A stretch of DNA of 64,000 nt from Enterobacterales bacterium (GCA_030949565.1 JAUZSK010000051.1:1-64000); one strand, 5' to 3'; shown: positions 11,099-21,136, numbered from the stretch's first letter. Translations and numbers: made by a program. Notes: generated by a model not told the origin, from the letters alone.

Positions 11099-11271
11099 TG
11101 GTTATATCCATACTTATAGAAGACTAAAGTGCTTTGTTACTGATATTCATCATGTTAAACTAATTGCTTCTCAAAGCACTAATATATTTAACCTAAAATT
11201 GGAAAAAATGTTTAAGCTAGGGCAAAATAGCCCTATCAATTGATGTAACTAATCACGAGGTGATGTGAGCT

Positions 11272-11925
11272 ATGGATATCGAAACAGCGCAGTTTAATAT
11301 GATTGAACAGCAGGTAAAACCCTGGAGAGTATTTAACGAAAAGCTTCTTGGTACCATGTCAACTCTGCCGCGAGAGCAATTTATCGCCGCCGATCAAAAA
11401 GGCCTGGCCTATGCCGATGTTCATCTGCCGTTAGGTCAAAAACAATTAATGCTTGCACCGCGTGAAATTGCTCGTCTCATTCAAGCACTCGAACTCACAC
11501 CATCGACCCTAGTATTAGAAATTGGTACTGGCAGTGGTTATTCTTCAGCGCTGATGTCTAAACTTAGTAAAAAAGTCTACAGCGTAGAAATTATTACCGA
11601 ATTTGTAAGAAACGCACAAAAAACCCACCAAAAATTAGGCATCAACAATGTGACTATCGAAGAAGGTGATGCCTGTGATGGGTGGATGGCCCATGCTCCC
11701 TACGATGCCATACTCATTACGGCCGCTCTACCTAGCCTTGGCGATAGCTTTAAAAGAAATCTCAACAAAAATGGGCGTATTGTTTGCATTCTTGAAAAAG
11801 ATAACGGCTTGGTCGCCACAATGGCTCAACTCGATGAAGCAAATCAATGGTATTATGAATACCTGTTTCCCATTGAATCGCCTAAAATGATCAATTCCGA
11901 ACAGGTTAATCAATTTGTGTTTTGA
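11272..11925 (+). CDS. Protein-L-isoaspartate O-methyltransferase-family protein
   Basis: A 217-residue SAM-dependent methyltransferase of the PCM family. Motif I is LEIGTGSGYSSAL, followed by acidic VYSVEI for ribose binding, and the N-terminus MIEQQVKPWRVFNEK is typical of the paralogue next to tolC in many gammaproteobacteria. True PCM repairs isoaspartyl residues, but this paralogue's substrate is not known, so no symbol is given. An AGGTG-type ribosome site lies upstream of ATG 11272. It is transcribed toward tolC with a 209-bp gap containing a hairpin. Confidence 0.85.
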   Translation: MDIETAQFNMIEQQVKPWRVFNEKLLGTMSTLPREQFIAADQKGLAYADVHLPLGQKQLMLAPREIARLIQALELTPSTLVLEIGTGSGYSSALMSKLSKKVYSVEIITEFVRNAQKTHQKLGINNVTIEEGDACDGWMAHAPYDAILITAALPSLGDSFKRNLNKNGRIVCILEKDNGLVATMAQLDEANQWYYEYLFPIESPKMINSEQVNQFVF

Positions 11926-12000
11926 TTAATTATCATCTTTTTACATATCATTTTACAATTTGCGCTATTTTATAATAATTTACTCTGATAGAAGCGGGTA

Positions 12001-12029
12001 ACAGGTGTGTTAGGATCGCAACACACTGT
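12001..12029 (+). other. Stem-loop in the tolC leader
   Basis: GTGTGTT at 12005-12011 pairs with AACACAC at 12020-12026 around an 8-base loop. ACA and TGT extend the stem across a bulged G. No T-run follows, so it is not an obvious terminator. It could be a leader RNA structure or a protein site between the methyltransferase gene and tolC. Confidence 0.5.
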
Positions 12030-12134
12030 CCGGTTTAATCGATCAGTAGGCTCGGCTATAAGCAATAGCCATACCGTGAGAAAACTTAAAACTAGATATG
12101 TTACACACTAATTCTTTAATGAGTAGGTATTAAA

Positions 12135-13562
12135 ATGAAATATGCATTAAAAATCACTTTAACCAGTGTCATGCTGTTTACAGCACCAATCGCTCTTTCC
12201 GACAATCTACTTGATATATATCGGTTAGCACAAGACAACGACCCTTCTTACTTAGCTAATGAAGCGGGTACAATGGCTGCCAATGAAAGAGTTAATCAAA
12301 GCATGGCGGCACTTTTACCGCAAATCAATGCTCGGCTGAGCCATTCCGTTTCTACAAACGATTTTTCTAGTCGAACCACTGGCCTTATAACCCCCACCAA
12401 TCCGGCGATACCACCGCAAACGATTGAAAATGTGTCCAATAGCCAAAGTGACACCACTAGCAACGCTTATAGCGTTAGCCTCACTCAGCAAATTTATAAC
12501 CATGCCAGTTGGCTAAGTCTTGGCATCGCAGAAAAACGCGCACTGCAATCCAATGTCAATCTTGAAGGCTCGCACCAAGACCTCATCATACGCGTAGCAG
12601 AAGCCTACTTTAATGTTTTAACGGCGCAGGATAACGTTGAATTTTCCAAAGCAGAAACCAAAGCGGTGGCACAAAAATTAGCCCAGACAAATCAGCGTTT
12701 TGAAGTCGGTCTTATCGCAATAACCGAAGTCCATGAAGCACAATCTCGCTATGACCGCGCCGTCGCTAACCAGATTATTGCACAAAATGCGTTAGACAAT
12801 AGCCATGAACTTTTACAACTGATTACCGGTCGTTATCATTACGATCTGCTTGCCCTAAGAAAAGACATTACGCCACAGAAACCGCAACCCGAAGATATTA
12901 AAAAGTGGATGAGCGAGGCACAGAAAAACAACACTAGCGTTAAAGCGACCAGCATCGGTTTGGATATTGCTAAAAAAAGTATCTCTATCTCACAAGCGGG
13001 GCATTACCCTACATTAGATTTAAGCGCTAGCTACTCGGACAATGACAGTGATATTACTTCACCTTCGCGAGATATTTTTGACAATGCAGGCCTTCCACTC
13101 GGTATACTTTCAAATAGCGTCACCAATAACCAATCAAAAGGATCGTCCATTGCAGTAAACTTTAACATCCCGATATATTCGGGGGGACGCACTAACTCTC
13201 AGGTTAAAGAAGCACAACAACTCTACTTACAAGCCGCGCATAATTTAGAAGCCAGTCGCCGCTTAGCGGTTAGCCAAACCCGTAGCTCCTATCTTGGAGT
13301 TGTGGCCAATGTTGGTTCAGTGAAGGCTTTTAAACAAGCTGTTCTTTCGGCAGAAAAATCGCTTGAAGCCACACAAGCAGGATTTGAAGTAGGTACTCGT
13401 ACTATCGTTGATGTGCTATTACAAACCCAGTTGTTGTTTGATGCAAAACGACAATATTCAAGAGCACGATATGATTATGTACTCAATACATTACGCTTAA
13501 AGCGCGCTACTGGCTTATTGTCGGAACAAGATTTAAGCAAGGTTAACCAGATGTTACGCTAA
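12135..13562 (+). CDS. tolC: TolC-family outer membrane channel protein
   Basis: TolC forms the outer-membrane and periplasmic tunnel of type I secretion and tripartite efflux pumps. The 475-residue precursor starts with a signal peptide (MKYALKITLTSVMLFTAPIALS), followed by DNLLDIYRLAQDNDPSYLANEAG, the classic TolC mature start. Two outer-membrane efflux repeats follow, with VAEAYFNVLTAQDNVEFSKAE in the first and VDVLLQTQLLFDAKRQYSRARYDY in the second. Neighbourhood with nudF and parE matches enterobacterial tolC. The gene ends in a convergent hairpin shared with pilU. Confidence 0.95.
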   Translation: MKYALKITLTSVMLFTAPIALSDNLLDIYRLAQDNDPSYLANEAGTMAANERVNQSMAALLPQINARLSHSVSTNDFSSRTTGLITPTNPAIPPQTIENVSNSQSDTTSNAYSVSLTQQIYNHASWLSLGIAEKRALQSNVNLEGSHQDLIIRVAEAYFNVLTAQDNVEFSKAETKAVAQKLAQTNQRFEVGLIAITEVHEAQSRYDRAVANQIIAQNALDNSHELLQLITGRYHYDLLALRKDITPQKPQPEDIKKWMSEAQKNNTSVKATSIGLDIAKKSISISQAGHYPTLDLSASYSDNDSDITSPSRDIFDNAGLPLGILSNSVTNNQSKGSSIAVNFNIPIYSGGRTNSQVKEAQQLYLQAAHNLEASRRLAVSQTRSSYLGVVANVGSVKAFKQAVLSAEKSLEATQAGFEVGTRTIVDVLLQTQLLFDAKRQYSRARYDYVLNTLRLKRATGLLSEQDLSKVNQMLR

Positions 13563-13571
13563 GCATCAAAG

Positions 13572-13608
13572 GCTAGCGAAAGATAGACGCCATTGTCCTT
13601 TCGCTAGC
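13572..13608. terminator. Convergent hairpin between tolC and pilU
   Basis: GCTAGCGAAAG at 13572-13582 and CTTTCGCTAGC at 13598-13608 form a perfect 11-bp stem with a 15-base loop. The pilU stop codon (13604-13606) lies inside the right arm. There is no strong T-tract, so function as a bidirectional terminator is an inference from position. Confidence 0.55.
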
Positions 13609-14734
13609 GAGGTTCTTGCTCTTCCAGTGACATTCCACCAATTCCAGCTTCAAATGCTGCTTCACCGCTATCCGATGAGTCCAGCTTAATCATTAAGCGT
13701 AGATCATTGGGTGAATCTGCATGATGCAACGCATCTTCGTAAGTAATTTCACCGCTTTTATAAAGCGCAAACAGAGACTGATCAAAGGTTTGCATACCCT
13801 GCTCATTGGATTTATGCATTAAATCTTTTAGCAGGTGTAGCTCGCCTTTTCGGATATGATCAGACACTAGAGGTGTGTTGATCATAATTTCTATCGCTGG
13901 TCGGCGTCCTTTTCCATCCGGTGTAGGGATAAGTTGCTGCGCCACAATCGCTCTTAAATTTAACGATAAATCCATTAGAACTTGTGGGTGTTTTTCCCGT
14001 GGGAAGAAATGCAGAATTCGATCCAATGCTTGATTAGCATTGTTAGCATGAAGGGTACACATACAAAGGTGTCCCGTTTCAGCAAAGGCTATTGCATAAT
14101 CCATAGTCTCACTAGTTCTTACTTCACCAATCAAAATAACATCCGGCGCTTGACGCAGAGTATTTTTAAGTGCAATCGAGAATGAATCAGTATCAATACC
14201 CACTTCTCGTTGAGTAATAATACATTTATCATGTTTATGCACAAATTCAATCGGGTCTTCAATTGAAATGATATGACCGGTGGTGGAATGATTTCGATAT
14301 CCAATCATCGAAGCGAGTGAAGTAGATTTACCGGTTCCGGTGGCTCCCACAAAAATCACTAGGCCGCGCTTAGTTAAAGATAACTTTTTTAAAATGCTGG
14401 GTAATCGGAGTTCTTCAATGGTTGGGATATTGGTTTCAATCCGTCTTAACACCATCCCCACATTGTTACGCTGCTGAAAAGCGCTAACACGATAACGCCC
14501 AACACCTTCGGCACTAATAGCAAAATTACATTCTTTTGCTCTGGCAAATTCTCTGCGCTGCTCTTCATTCATAACACTTAAAACAACTTCACGCGCTTTT
14601 TCTGAGGACAGCGCTCGCTGTGTTACTGGCATCACTTTACCGTGGATTTTGATGCTTGGCGGTACGCCCGCAGTAATAAAAAGATCCGATGCTTTTTTGC
14701 TAGCCATTAATTTAAGAAGGCCCTCAAAATCCAT
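13604..14734 (-). CDS. pilU: PilT/PilU-type twitching motility ATPase PilU
   Basis: PilU is an accessory retraction ATPase of type IV pili, a hexameric cytoplasmic motor working with PilT. The 376-residue protein has a PilT-like N-terminus (LFITAGVPPSIKIHGKV), Walker A GATGTGKSTS, an Asp box, Walker B VILIGEVRT and the His box GHLCMCTLHANNA. The acidic tail SGEAAFEAGIGGMSLEEQEPR distinguishes it from PilT. Its ATG overlaps the pilT stop (TAATG), indicating translational coupling. Confidence 0.94.
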   Translation of the reverse strand: MDFEGLLKLMASKKASDLFITAGVPPSIKIHGKVMPVTQRALSSEKAREVVLSVMNEEQRREFARAKECNFAISAEGVGRYRVSAFQQRNNVGMVLRRIETNIPTIEELRLPSILKKLSLTKRGLVIFVGATGTGKSTSLASMIGYRNHSTTGHIISIEDPIEFVHKHDKCIITQREVGIDTDSFSIALKNTLRQAPDVILIGEVRTSETMDYAIAFAETGHLCMCTLHANNANQALDRILHFFPREKHPQVLMDLSLNLRAIVAQQLIPTPDGKGRRPAIEIMINTPLVSDHIRKGELHLLKDLMHKSNEQGMQTFDQSLFALYKSGEITYEDALHHADSPNDLRLMIKLDSSDSGEAAFEAGIGGMSLEEQEPR

Positions 14735-15768
14735 TAGAACTCTTCCTTACTTTTGGCAGCATGCCTTGCATCTTCAACACTAATCAAGCCTTTTCCTAAC
14801 AAATCTTTTAAACACTGATCTAAAGTCTGCATGCCTACTCCAAGACCGGTCTGAATAGCACTATACATTTGGGCCACTTTATCTTCTCGAATAAGATTTC
14901 TAATGGCGGATGTTCCCACCATAATTTCATGAGCAGCCACTCGGCCACCACCCTTCTTTTTAAGCAGTGTTTGCGAGATAACGGCCTGCAGTGATTCTGA
15001 TAACATTGAGCGGGTCATATCTTTTTCAGCCGCGGGGAATACATCAATAATCCGGTCAATGGTTTTTGCGGCGGATGACGTATGCAGAGTACCGAATACC
15101 AAATGTCCAGTCTCAGCCGCAGTTAAGGCGAGTCGGATAGTTTCTAAATCTCGAAGTTCACCAATCAAGATGATATCGGGATCTTCGCGCAGCGCTGAGC
15201 GCAGCGCTTCACTAAAGCCCAAAGTGTCACGATGTACTTCTCGTTGATTCATCAGGCATTTTTTACTTTCATGCACAAATTCTATGGGATCTTCAATGGT
15301 CAAAATATGGCCATAGTGGTTATCATTAATATAATCAATCATAGCGGCCAAAGTGGTACTTTTACCCGAGCCTGTCGGGCCGGTAACCAATACCAAACCG
15401 CGCGGATGCATACACATTTCTTTAAAAATGGAAGGTGCTGCTAACTCCTCTAGGGTTAATACTTGCGAAGGGATGGTACGAAAAACCGCAGAAGCCCCGC
15501 GATTTTGATTAAAGGCATTAACACGAAATCGAGCAATGCCAGGCAATGCAAAGGAGAAATCAGTTTCTAAAAACTCTTCGAAATCCTTACGTTGCTTATC
15601 GTTCATGATGTCATAGACTAAGCTATGCACCATTTTGTGGTCCATTGGCGGCACATTGATACGTCTTACGTCGCCATCAACTCGGATCATAGGCGGTAAA
15701 CCGGCCGATAAATGCAGATCCGAAGCCTTGTTTTTTACACTAAATGCCAGTAATTCTGTAATATCCAT
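14734..15768 (-). CDS. pilT: Type IV pilus retraction ATPase PilT
   Basis: PilT powers pilus retraction for twitching motility and DNA uptake. The 344-residue protein matches family length. It begins MDITELLAFSVKNKASDLHLSAG and carries Walker A GPTGSGKSTTLA, Walker B IILIGELRDLETI and the His-box GHLVFGTLHTSSAAKTIDRI. The C-terminal AIRNLIREDK segment is the PilT-specific retraction motif region. It is the first gene of pilT-pilU and diverges from yggS, as in Pseudomonas. Confidence 0.96.
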   Translation of the reverse strand: MDITELLAFSVKNKASDLHLSAGLPPMIRVDGDVRRINVPPMDHKMVHSLVYDIMNDKQRKDFEEFLETDFSFALPGIARFRVNAFNQNRGASAVFRTIPSQVLTLEELAAPSIFKEMCMHPRGLVLVTGPTGSGKSTTLAAMIDYINDNHYGHILTIEDPIEFVHESKKCLMNQREVHRDTLGFSEALRSALREDPDIILIGELRDLETIRLALTAAETGHLVFGTLHTSSAAKTIDRIIDVFPAAEKDMTRSMLSESLQAVISQTLLKKKGGGRVAAHEIMVGTSAIRNLIREDKVAQMYSAIQTGLGVGMQTLDQCLKDLLGKGLISVEDARHAAKSKEEF

Positions 15769-15942
15769 AGAAGTCTCACTGTAGAGAAGGTTTTTATTGG
15801 TGTGTCTGTTGTGACTAATCTGTGTCTATCCGACTCTATCTATCACAATAATGCGGTGCTAAAATGCTCGATAACCTCCTGCGATCACTCTTTTGAGCTA
15901 TCAAGGGATTTTGTTTTCGAGTCACTATTAAAAATCACCCTT

Positions 15943-16652
15943 ATGACTATAGCAGATCGTATCAAAAATGTTCGCCAAGATCTTCATGATATTGCACACA
16001 AATATCATATTAAAAGCAATTCACTAAAACTATTGGCGGTGAGTAAAACACATCCCATCAGTGCAATTCAAGCCGCTTATGAGGAAGGTGTCGCAGATTT
16101 CGGCGAAAGTTATATTCAGGAAGCACTATTAAAGATAAAAACACTGGCCAGTCTTAAGATAAACTGGCACTTTATCGGCCCCATCCAAAGCAATAAAACC
16201 CGCCTTATTGCACAAAATTTTGACTTTGGGTGCAAAGTGTTGATCGTAAGAAAATACTCACTCGCCTCAGTGAACAACGCGGTGAGCAAAAAGGACCGCT
16301 CAACCTCTGTATTCAACTTAATTATTTTGCAGAGCCACAAAAAAAAGGGGCTAGTCGGCAAGATCTGCCTCATCTACTTGATTTAGCGAGTAAACTACCC
16401 CATATAAAGCTTCGTGGATTAATGGTTATTCCGCCTAAAACAGACTGTTTTGAGACACAATTAATCCAATTTAAGCAAATTAAACACTGTTTTGACCAAT
16501 ATCGACACCAATACCCTCAAATGGACACTTTATCCATGGGTATGAGTGGTGATATCGAAGCCGCAATCGCCGCCGGAAGCAATATGCTAAGGATCGGCAC
16601 TGATATTTTTGGCAAAAGGACGCCAAAATCCAATCAGCAGCAGCCAAATTGA
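15943..16652 (+). CDS. yggS: PLP homeostasis protein YggS, frame broken near 16225
   Basis: YggS (PLPBP/PROSC family) is a pyridoxal-phosphate carrier involved in vitamin B6 and amino-acid homeostasis. The start MTIADRIKNVRQDLHDIA at 15943 is chosen because upstream in-frame residues are not family-like. The PLP lysine is in LLAVSKTHP and the HFIGPIQSNKTRL motif is conserved. At NFDF the frame is lost, and VQSVDRKKILTRL to the phosphate-binding MSGDIEAAIAAGSNMLRIGTDIFG continue one frame over. The expected join is FDWVQSVDR, so two extra T residues or one missing base near 16223-16229 would explain it. It is followed by proC. Confidence 0.9.
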
Positions 16653-16691
16653 CTGGAAGTTACGCAATAAAATGACTGAAATACAAGAGAA

Positions 16692-17516
16692 ATGACAGCA
16701 GAGCAACAGAAATACCTATTTATCGGTTGTGGCAATATGGCAAAAGCACTTATTCAAGGGCTTTTGGCCAATGCTGTGCCTGCCTCACACATAATGGCAA
16801 GCTGCCCGCGCCCCGAAAAGCACCAAGCCTTTGCTGAACAGTCCAAAATCCATATCAGTCGTGATCTACTCGCCTTAACACAACAAGCATCGGTTATCAT
16901 TCTAGCCGTTAAACCTGCAGTAATTCCTGTAGTATTAAAACAGCTGAGTTCACTTGATCTATCCCAACATATCATCATTTCCGTTGCTGCAGGCATTCAG
17001 TGCCAACAGATCGAATCAGGCATACAGTCTACAAGCACCATTATCCGGGCGATGCCGAATACACCCGCCTCCATCGGACAAGGCGCCACCGGTTTGTTTG
17101 TCGGCGTCAAAGCAGATGAATCACAAAAATTAATTGCGACTAACCTTTTTAAGGCGGTTGGAACTGTCACTTGGGTAACATCTGAATCACAAATTGACCT
17201 AGTCACCGCCATTGCTGGTAGTTCACCGGCCTATTGCTTTATGTTTATTCAGGCGATGGCCGATCAAGCGCAGGCTCTTGGGATGCCGGAAACGAGTGCT
17301 AGGCAACTAGCGACGCAAGCACTACTAGGTGCTGCTAAGTTAGCGCAAGCTAACCCAGACGTTGAGTTGCAACAAATGATTGACGCTGTCACCTCAAAAG
17401 GCGGTACCACAGAAGCCGCCATTGCCAGCTTAAAGCTGGACCATTTTACTGATAGCATAAAAAATGCTGTCAAAAGTGCCTATCAACGGGCTCAACAACT
17501 TGGAGAGACTCAATAG
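16692..17516 (+). CDS. proC: Pyrroline-5-carboxylate reductase
   Basis: ProC carries out the last step of proline synthesis, reducing pyrroline-5-carboxylate with NAD(P)H. The 274-residue length is typical. The Rossmann start FIGCGNMAKALIQGLL, the central RAMPNTPASIGQGATGL and the C-terminal signature AVTSKGGTTEAAIASL are all present. It sits between yggS and yggT, a conserved trio in gammaproteobacteria, with yggT starting immediately after the proC stop. A purine-rich ribosome site (CAAGAGA) precedes the ATG. Confidence 0.96.
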   Translation: MTAEQQKYLFIGCGNMAKALIQGLLANAVPASHIMASCPRPEKHQAFAEQSKIHISRDLLALTQQASVIILAVKPAVIPVVLKQLSSLDLSQHIIISVAAGIQCQQIESGIQSTSTIIRAMPNTPASIGQGATGLFVGVKADESQKLIATNLFKAVGTVTWVTSESQIDLVTAIAGSSPAYCFMFIQAMADQAQALGMPETSARQLATQALLGAAKLAQANPDVELQQMIDAVTSKGGTTEAAIASLKLDHFTDSIKNAVKSAYQRAQQLGETQ

Positions 17517-18054
17517 ATGAACCCTTTTAGCCAATTGATCAGCATGCTGATTGGTTTTTATATTTTTATAATTTTACTACGCTTTTTTCTGCAGTATTTT
17601 CGTGCCGATTTTTATAATCCTATGTCACAGCTATCCATTAAGGCCACCGACCCATTGATTAAGCCCATGCGTCAGAGTCATCTCCAGCGTCGGTAGTATC
17701 GATGTTTCGACTCTTTTATTGGCCTATTTATTCACTTTAATTGATCTCTATTTAAAATTAGGAACCTTCAATCCTATTACCAGCTTTGCTCTGGTAGGCC
17801 TAGTTGCTCTATTACAAAACATATTAAATCTGTTTATCTTTTTGATTTTTGCGCGGATTTTAATGAGCTGGATCGCCACATCAGGATACCACCCTATCGG
17901 CGCAGTGATTGAACAGCTAACCGAACCATTGATCGGTCCTATTCGCCGAGTGCTACCACCCATGGCGGGATTTGACTTCTCGCCCATGATTTTATTATTA
18001 ATCATTTATTTTATCTCTAATTCGCTCTACTACTGGATTATCCCACTTATTTAA
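17517..18054 (+). CDS. yggT: YggT family membrane protein, frame broken near 17673
   Basis: YggT is an inner-membrane protein with two repeated YGGT domains. The first half starts at ATG 17517 directly after proC (MNPFSQLISMLIGFYIFI) and reads to ATDPLIKPMR, then hits TAG. One base over, RVISSVGSIDVSTLLLAYLFTLIDL continues into the second domain, LMSWIATSGYHPIGAVIEQLTEPLIGPIRRVLPP. The span of 538 bp is one base more than 179 codons, so one extra base (C in GCGTCAGAG) restores a 178-residue protein of normal length. Function in E. coli is linked to osmotic or K+ stress but is poorly defined. Confidence 0.87.
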
Positions 18055-18371
18055 AAGTGACGCTGTCCAAAGCAAGCCCGATAGCTGATGCTACCTGCTC
18101 TGATTTTCAGTAAAAATTTGAATATTCATTTATACTGGTGCTTAGAGGCTCAATTACGGCTTCATTCACAAGCAAAAATCGACCGTTAATCTGACAATAG
18201 CGATAAAAGTGAGCGCTGGTCGCTGTTTTTTTCAGATATTCTTACAAAATATCTCATTTCTGCTAATATTTTTAATAGACATAGGCCTTATCGCCATCTC
18301 TTTTTAACCCGCTAGATCAACTAAAATGAGAGCAGTTAAAACCAGATCAACTAAAAAGAAGTCGGTGCAGC
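18055..18371. other. Intergenic region yggT to GTPase
   Basis: About 317 bases without a supported gene. I see no clear hairpin, repeat or coding remnant. The last 70 bases contain two near-copies of GATCAACTAAAA (about 18314 and 18343) just before the GTPase start. Confidence 0.4.
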
Positions 18372-20357
18372 ATGAATCAGAACTTTGCAGGAAATATTGG
18401 TCAATTTAGCCGGCGGCGCAATGAAATCGGAAAATCATTAAACCGCTTTCGTATGTGGTTACGCCGAAATAATCTCTATGAAAAGCAAATAGACCAACAT
18501 TTATCGCAATTAAAAACCTCCCTTGATCAGGACTACCTCACAATAGCTTTTATTGGCGAATTCTCTCGCGGCAAAACAGAGCTCATCAATGCGTTATTTT
18601 TTACTCAATACGGCCAACGGATCCTTCACTCAGAGGTGGGTAGAACCACCATGTGCCCAACAGAATTATTTTATGACAAACAACAAAAGTATTGTTATCT
18701 AAGACTACTGCCTATTGAAACTCGATTAAAACAAAGTAGCCTTATTGACTACCGTAAAAACACTCAAAACTGGATTGAAATAAAACTCGCTACGGATTCA
18801 GCACAAGAAATGTCGGTGACCTTACAAGCCATTAGTCAAACCAAAAAAGTCACCATTGAACAAGCAAAGCAATTGGGTTTTGACGCTGACTTGCTACAAC
18901 CCTGCTTGGATGATAAGAGCAAAGTTGAAGTACCTAAATGGCGACACGCCATGGTCAGTTTTGATCACCCTCTTTTAAAGCAAGGATTAAGAATCTTAGA
19001 CACACCCGGACTTAATGCGCTTGGCAGTGAACCCGAGCTCACTTTAAAATTATTACCTCAAGTGCAGGCCATCTTATTTTTACTATCCGCTGATAGTGGT
19101 GTTACCGCATCGGACATGAAAGTATGGGAAGACCATATACAAAATATTGAAGGACGCTCAGAACTAGGTTTGTATGCAGTCCTTAACAAAATTGATAGCC
19201 TTTGGGATGAATTATCAAGCCCAAAGAAAATTGAACTCGCTATTAAGCAAATGACCCAACTAACCGCTAGGCAACTACAGATAGACGCCAGTCAAGTACT
19301 GCCGGTTTCAGCACAAAAGGCACTGATTGGCAAAATTCAAAATGACCCTCATTTATTAGCCAAAAGCCAGATTAATCATTTGGAACAGATGCTTGCCACT
19401 AGTCTCATCGAAAATAAAGAGAATCATCAGTTATCTAGCGTGATTGATAAATCTCAATCAATGATTCGAAGTGCTCTAGGCATTATCAATAATCAGCGGG
19501 ACCAATTAATTAACCAGCAGCAACAATTTGAATCCATAACCGATCTCAACAAAGAAAAAATCAACTCTCTCATTAGCAATAATGAAGCGGCACTCATCGA
19601 CTTACAAAAAAAATCACTTTCGGTAAAACCTAGCCAACGGTTACTACAAAGACAAGCTCGAATACTACATAGTGCTATGAGTAATGAAACGCTAGCCAAA
19701 GAAGTCGAGGTTGCATTGGATGAGTTGGTCAACAGCAAAACCACCTTCGCATTATTTAAACAATTGCAAAACTTTTTTGTCTCAGTTAAAGGTATTATGG
19801 CTCAGTTTAGCAGAGAAGCAGAACTAACCAATAAAATGGCGCTTTCATTGTACAAAAAATTTGCCAAAGATTTTGATATCGAATTAATTGAGCCTCGGCT
19901 TTTTCCAGTGGTTAAACTCAATAGAAACTTAGATAAAATCATTGCTCGCTCTGAAAAAATTGACAAAAATTTTCTAATAACATTCACTGAGCACTCAGTG
20001 GCAATTAAACGTTTTTTTTCCGGCAGCATTAGCGACATTCTCGATTTTTTCAAAACCACTCGACATGACTTAATTGACTGGACTAAAAATGTCCTTAATC
20101 CAATTAATCAACAACTTAGAATACAAAAACATCTTATACTTTCACACCGAGACGATCTTCTCAAATTAAAAAAAGACGACGCCAATATTGAAGGAAAATT
20201 GAAAGCCATTCATCATTTACTGGATGACATTGAAATAGAGCGTGATACTGGGCTAGAACTGTTGCATACGCTTGATCGGCAAAAACCGACCAATGCTAAG
20301 CCTAGTAAACCCAATAATATTGTCCCCTTATCTTCCGCTGCGGGCCGAAAAGCGTAA
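18372..20357 (+). CDS. Dynamin-like large GTPase
   Basis: A 661-residue bacterial dynamin-family protein. The G domain has the P-loop GEFSRGKTELINAL (residues about 62-75), a switch Thr region GRTTMCPTELFY, G3 LDTPGLNALGSE and G4 LNKIDSLWDE. It is followed by a long helical region rich in Gln and Lys (for example NNQRDQLINQQQQFE) compatible with a stalk. A hydrophobic patch IKRFFSGSISDILDFFK might contact membrane. Bacterial dynamins remodel or protect membranes, but this one's role is unknown. It stands alone between yggT and DUF4426. No partner dynamin is adjacent, which is unlike the paired LeoB/C arrangement. Confidence 0.83.
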   Translation: MNQNFAGNIGQFSRRRNEIGKSLNRFRMWLRRNNLYEKQIDQHLSQLKTSLDQDYLTIAFIGEFSRGKTELINALFFTQYGQRILHSEVGRTTMCPTELFYDKQQKYCYLRLLPIETRLKQSSLIDYRKNTQNWIEIKLATDSAQEMSVTLQAISQTKKVTIEQAKQLGFDADLLQPCLDDKSKVEVPKWRHAMVSFDHPLLKQGLRILDTPGLNALGSEPELTLKLLPQVQAILFLLSADSGVTASDMKVWEDHIQNIEGRSELGLYAVLNKIDSLWDELSSPKKIELAIKQMTQLTARQLQIDASQVLPVSAQKALIGKIQNDPHLLAKSQINHLEQMLATSLIENKENHQLSSVIDKSQSMIRSALGIINNQRDQLINQQQQFESITDLNKEKINSLISNNEAALIDLQKKSLSVKPSQRLLQRQARILHSAMSNETLAKEVEVALDELVNSKTTFALFKQLQNFFVSVKGIMAQFSREAELTNKMALSLYKKFAKDFDIELIEPRLFPVVKLNRNLDKIIARSEKIDKNFLITFTEHSVAIKRFFSGSISDILDFFKTTRHDLIDWTKNVLNPINQQLRIQKHLILSHRDDLLKLKKDDANIEGKLKAIHHLLDDIEIERDTGLELLHTLDRQKPTNAKPSKPNNIVPLSSAAGRKA

Positions 20358-20506
20358 CATTTACCCTGTTAATTAATCAGCTAGATATAAGATTCACTAG
20401 CAAAAACAGACTGTTCGTTTTAAACTGTTGTTAGGTTGTCACCTATTGAAGTATTATAGCGCTTCGACCTTGCTGTTAATTTTTATAATTTACAAGGGGT
20501 TAGAAT

Positions 20507-20953
20507 ATGGTTTCTGTTCAGTTAAAAAAAATCACACTCGCATTCATACTATTCTTTGCTAGTTTTAGTCTATTCGCCGAAGAACATACGGTGGGTGAAT
20601 TTACAGTACATTACAATCTTTTAAACTCGTCATTAATCGAGCCGGAAATAGCCACTCAGTACGGTATCAAGCGCAGTAAAAACATTGCACTACTCAATGT
20701 TAGTATCATTCAAAAATCCGACAAACCCGAGGGTACAGCGGTCATCGCTAATATTTTTGGCCATGGTGCTAGCCTTGCGGGGCAAGTGAAGGAGCTCGCA
20801 TTTAAAGAAGTCAAAGAAGGCACAGCAATCTATTATCTAGCCACTTTCCCAATTAATAACGGTGAAAGACTCAGCTTTGATCTACAAATACAACCCAACA
20901 AACAGGGCAAACTGATTCCACTAAAGTTTAAACGCAAGGTTTATGTTGACTAG
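20507..20953 (+). CDS. DUF4426 domain-containing exported protein
   Basis: A 148-residue protein with a signal peptide (KKITLAFILFFASFSLFAEE) and a beta-rich DUF4426 domain (EFTVHYNLLNSSLIEPEIATQYGIKRSKNIALLNVSI). Function is unknown. In Pseudomonas this family lies between metX-metW and rdgB-hemW. Here metXW is absent and the downstream rdgB-hemW pair is 3.7 kb away, so the block has been opened. An AAGGGG ribosome site precedes ATG 20507. Confidence 0.85.
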   Translation: MVSVQLKKITLAFILFFASFSLFAEEHTVGEFTVHYNLLNSSLIEPEIATQYGIKRSKNIALLNVSIIQKSDKPEGTAVIANIFGHGASLAGQVKELAFKEVKEGTAIYYLATFPINNGERLSFDLQIQPNKQGKLIPLKFKRKVYVD

Positions 20954-20995
20954 GCTCTTAGCATAGCAAAAGAGTAAGAAGACCTGCTCCGTTTC

Positions 20996-21025
20996 AATCA
21001 GTCTCGAATTATTTTGAGGCTGATT
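20996..21025 (+). terminator. Hairpin after DUF4426
   Basis: AATCAGTCTC at 20996-21005 pairs with GAGGCTGATT at 21016-21025, allowing one G-T pair, around a 10-base AT-rich loop. There is no T-run after it, so it may be a weak terminator or a leader structure before the sigma-factor gene. Confidence 0.4.
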
Positions 21026-21136
21026 AGGCACTTACCGGTAATTCCCTATAAAACTCAATATTTGTGAGAATCATTGTCAACCAAATCGATATTAACCCGT
21101 TGTACTCTATAGACCAGCAATTCATAGTGGTTTTTT

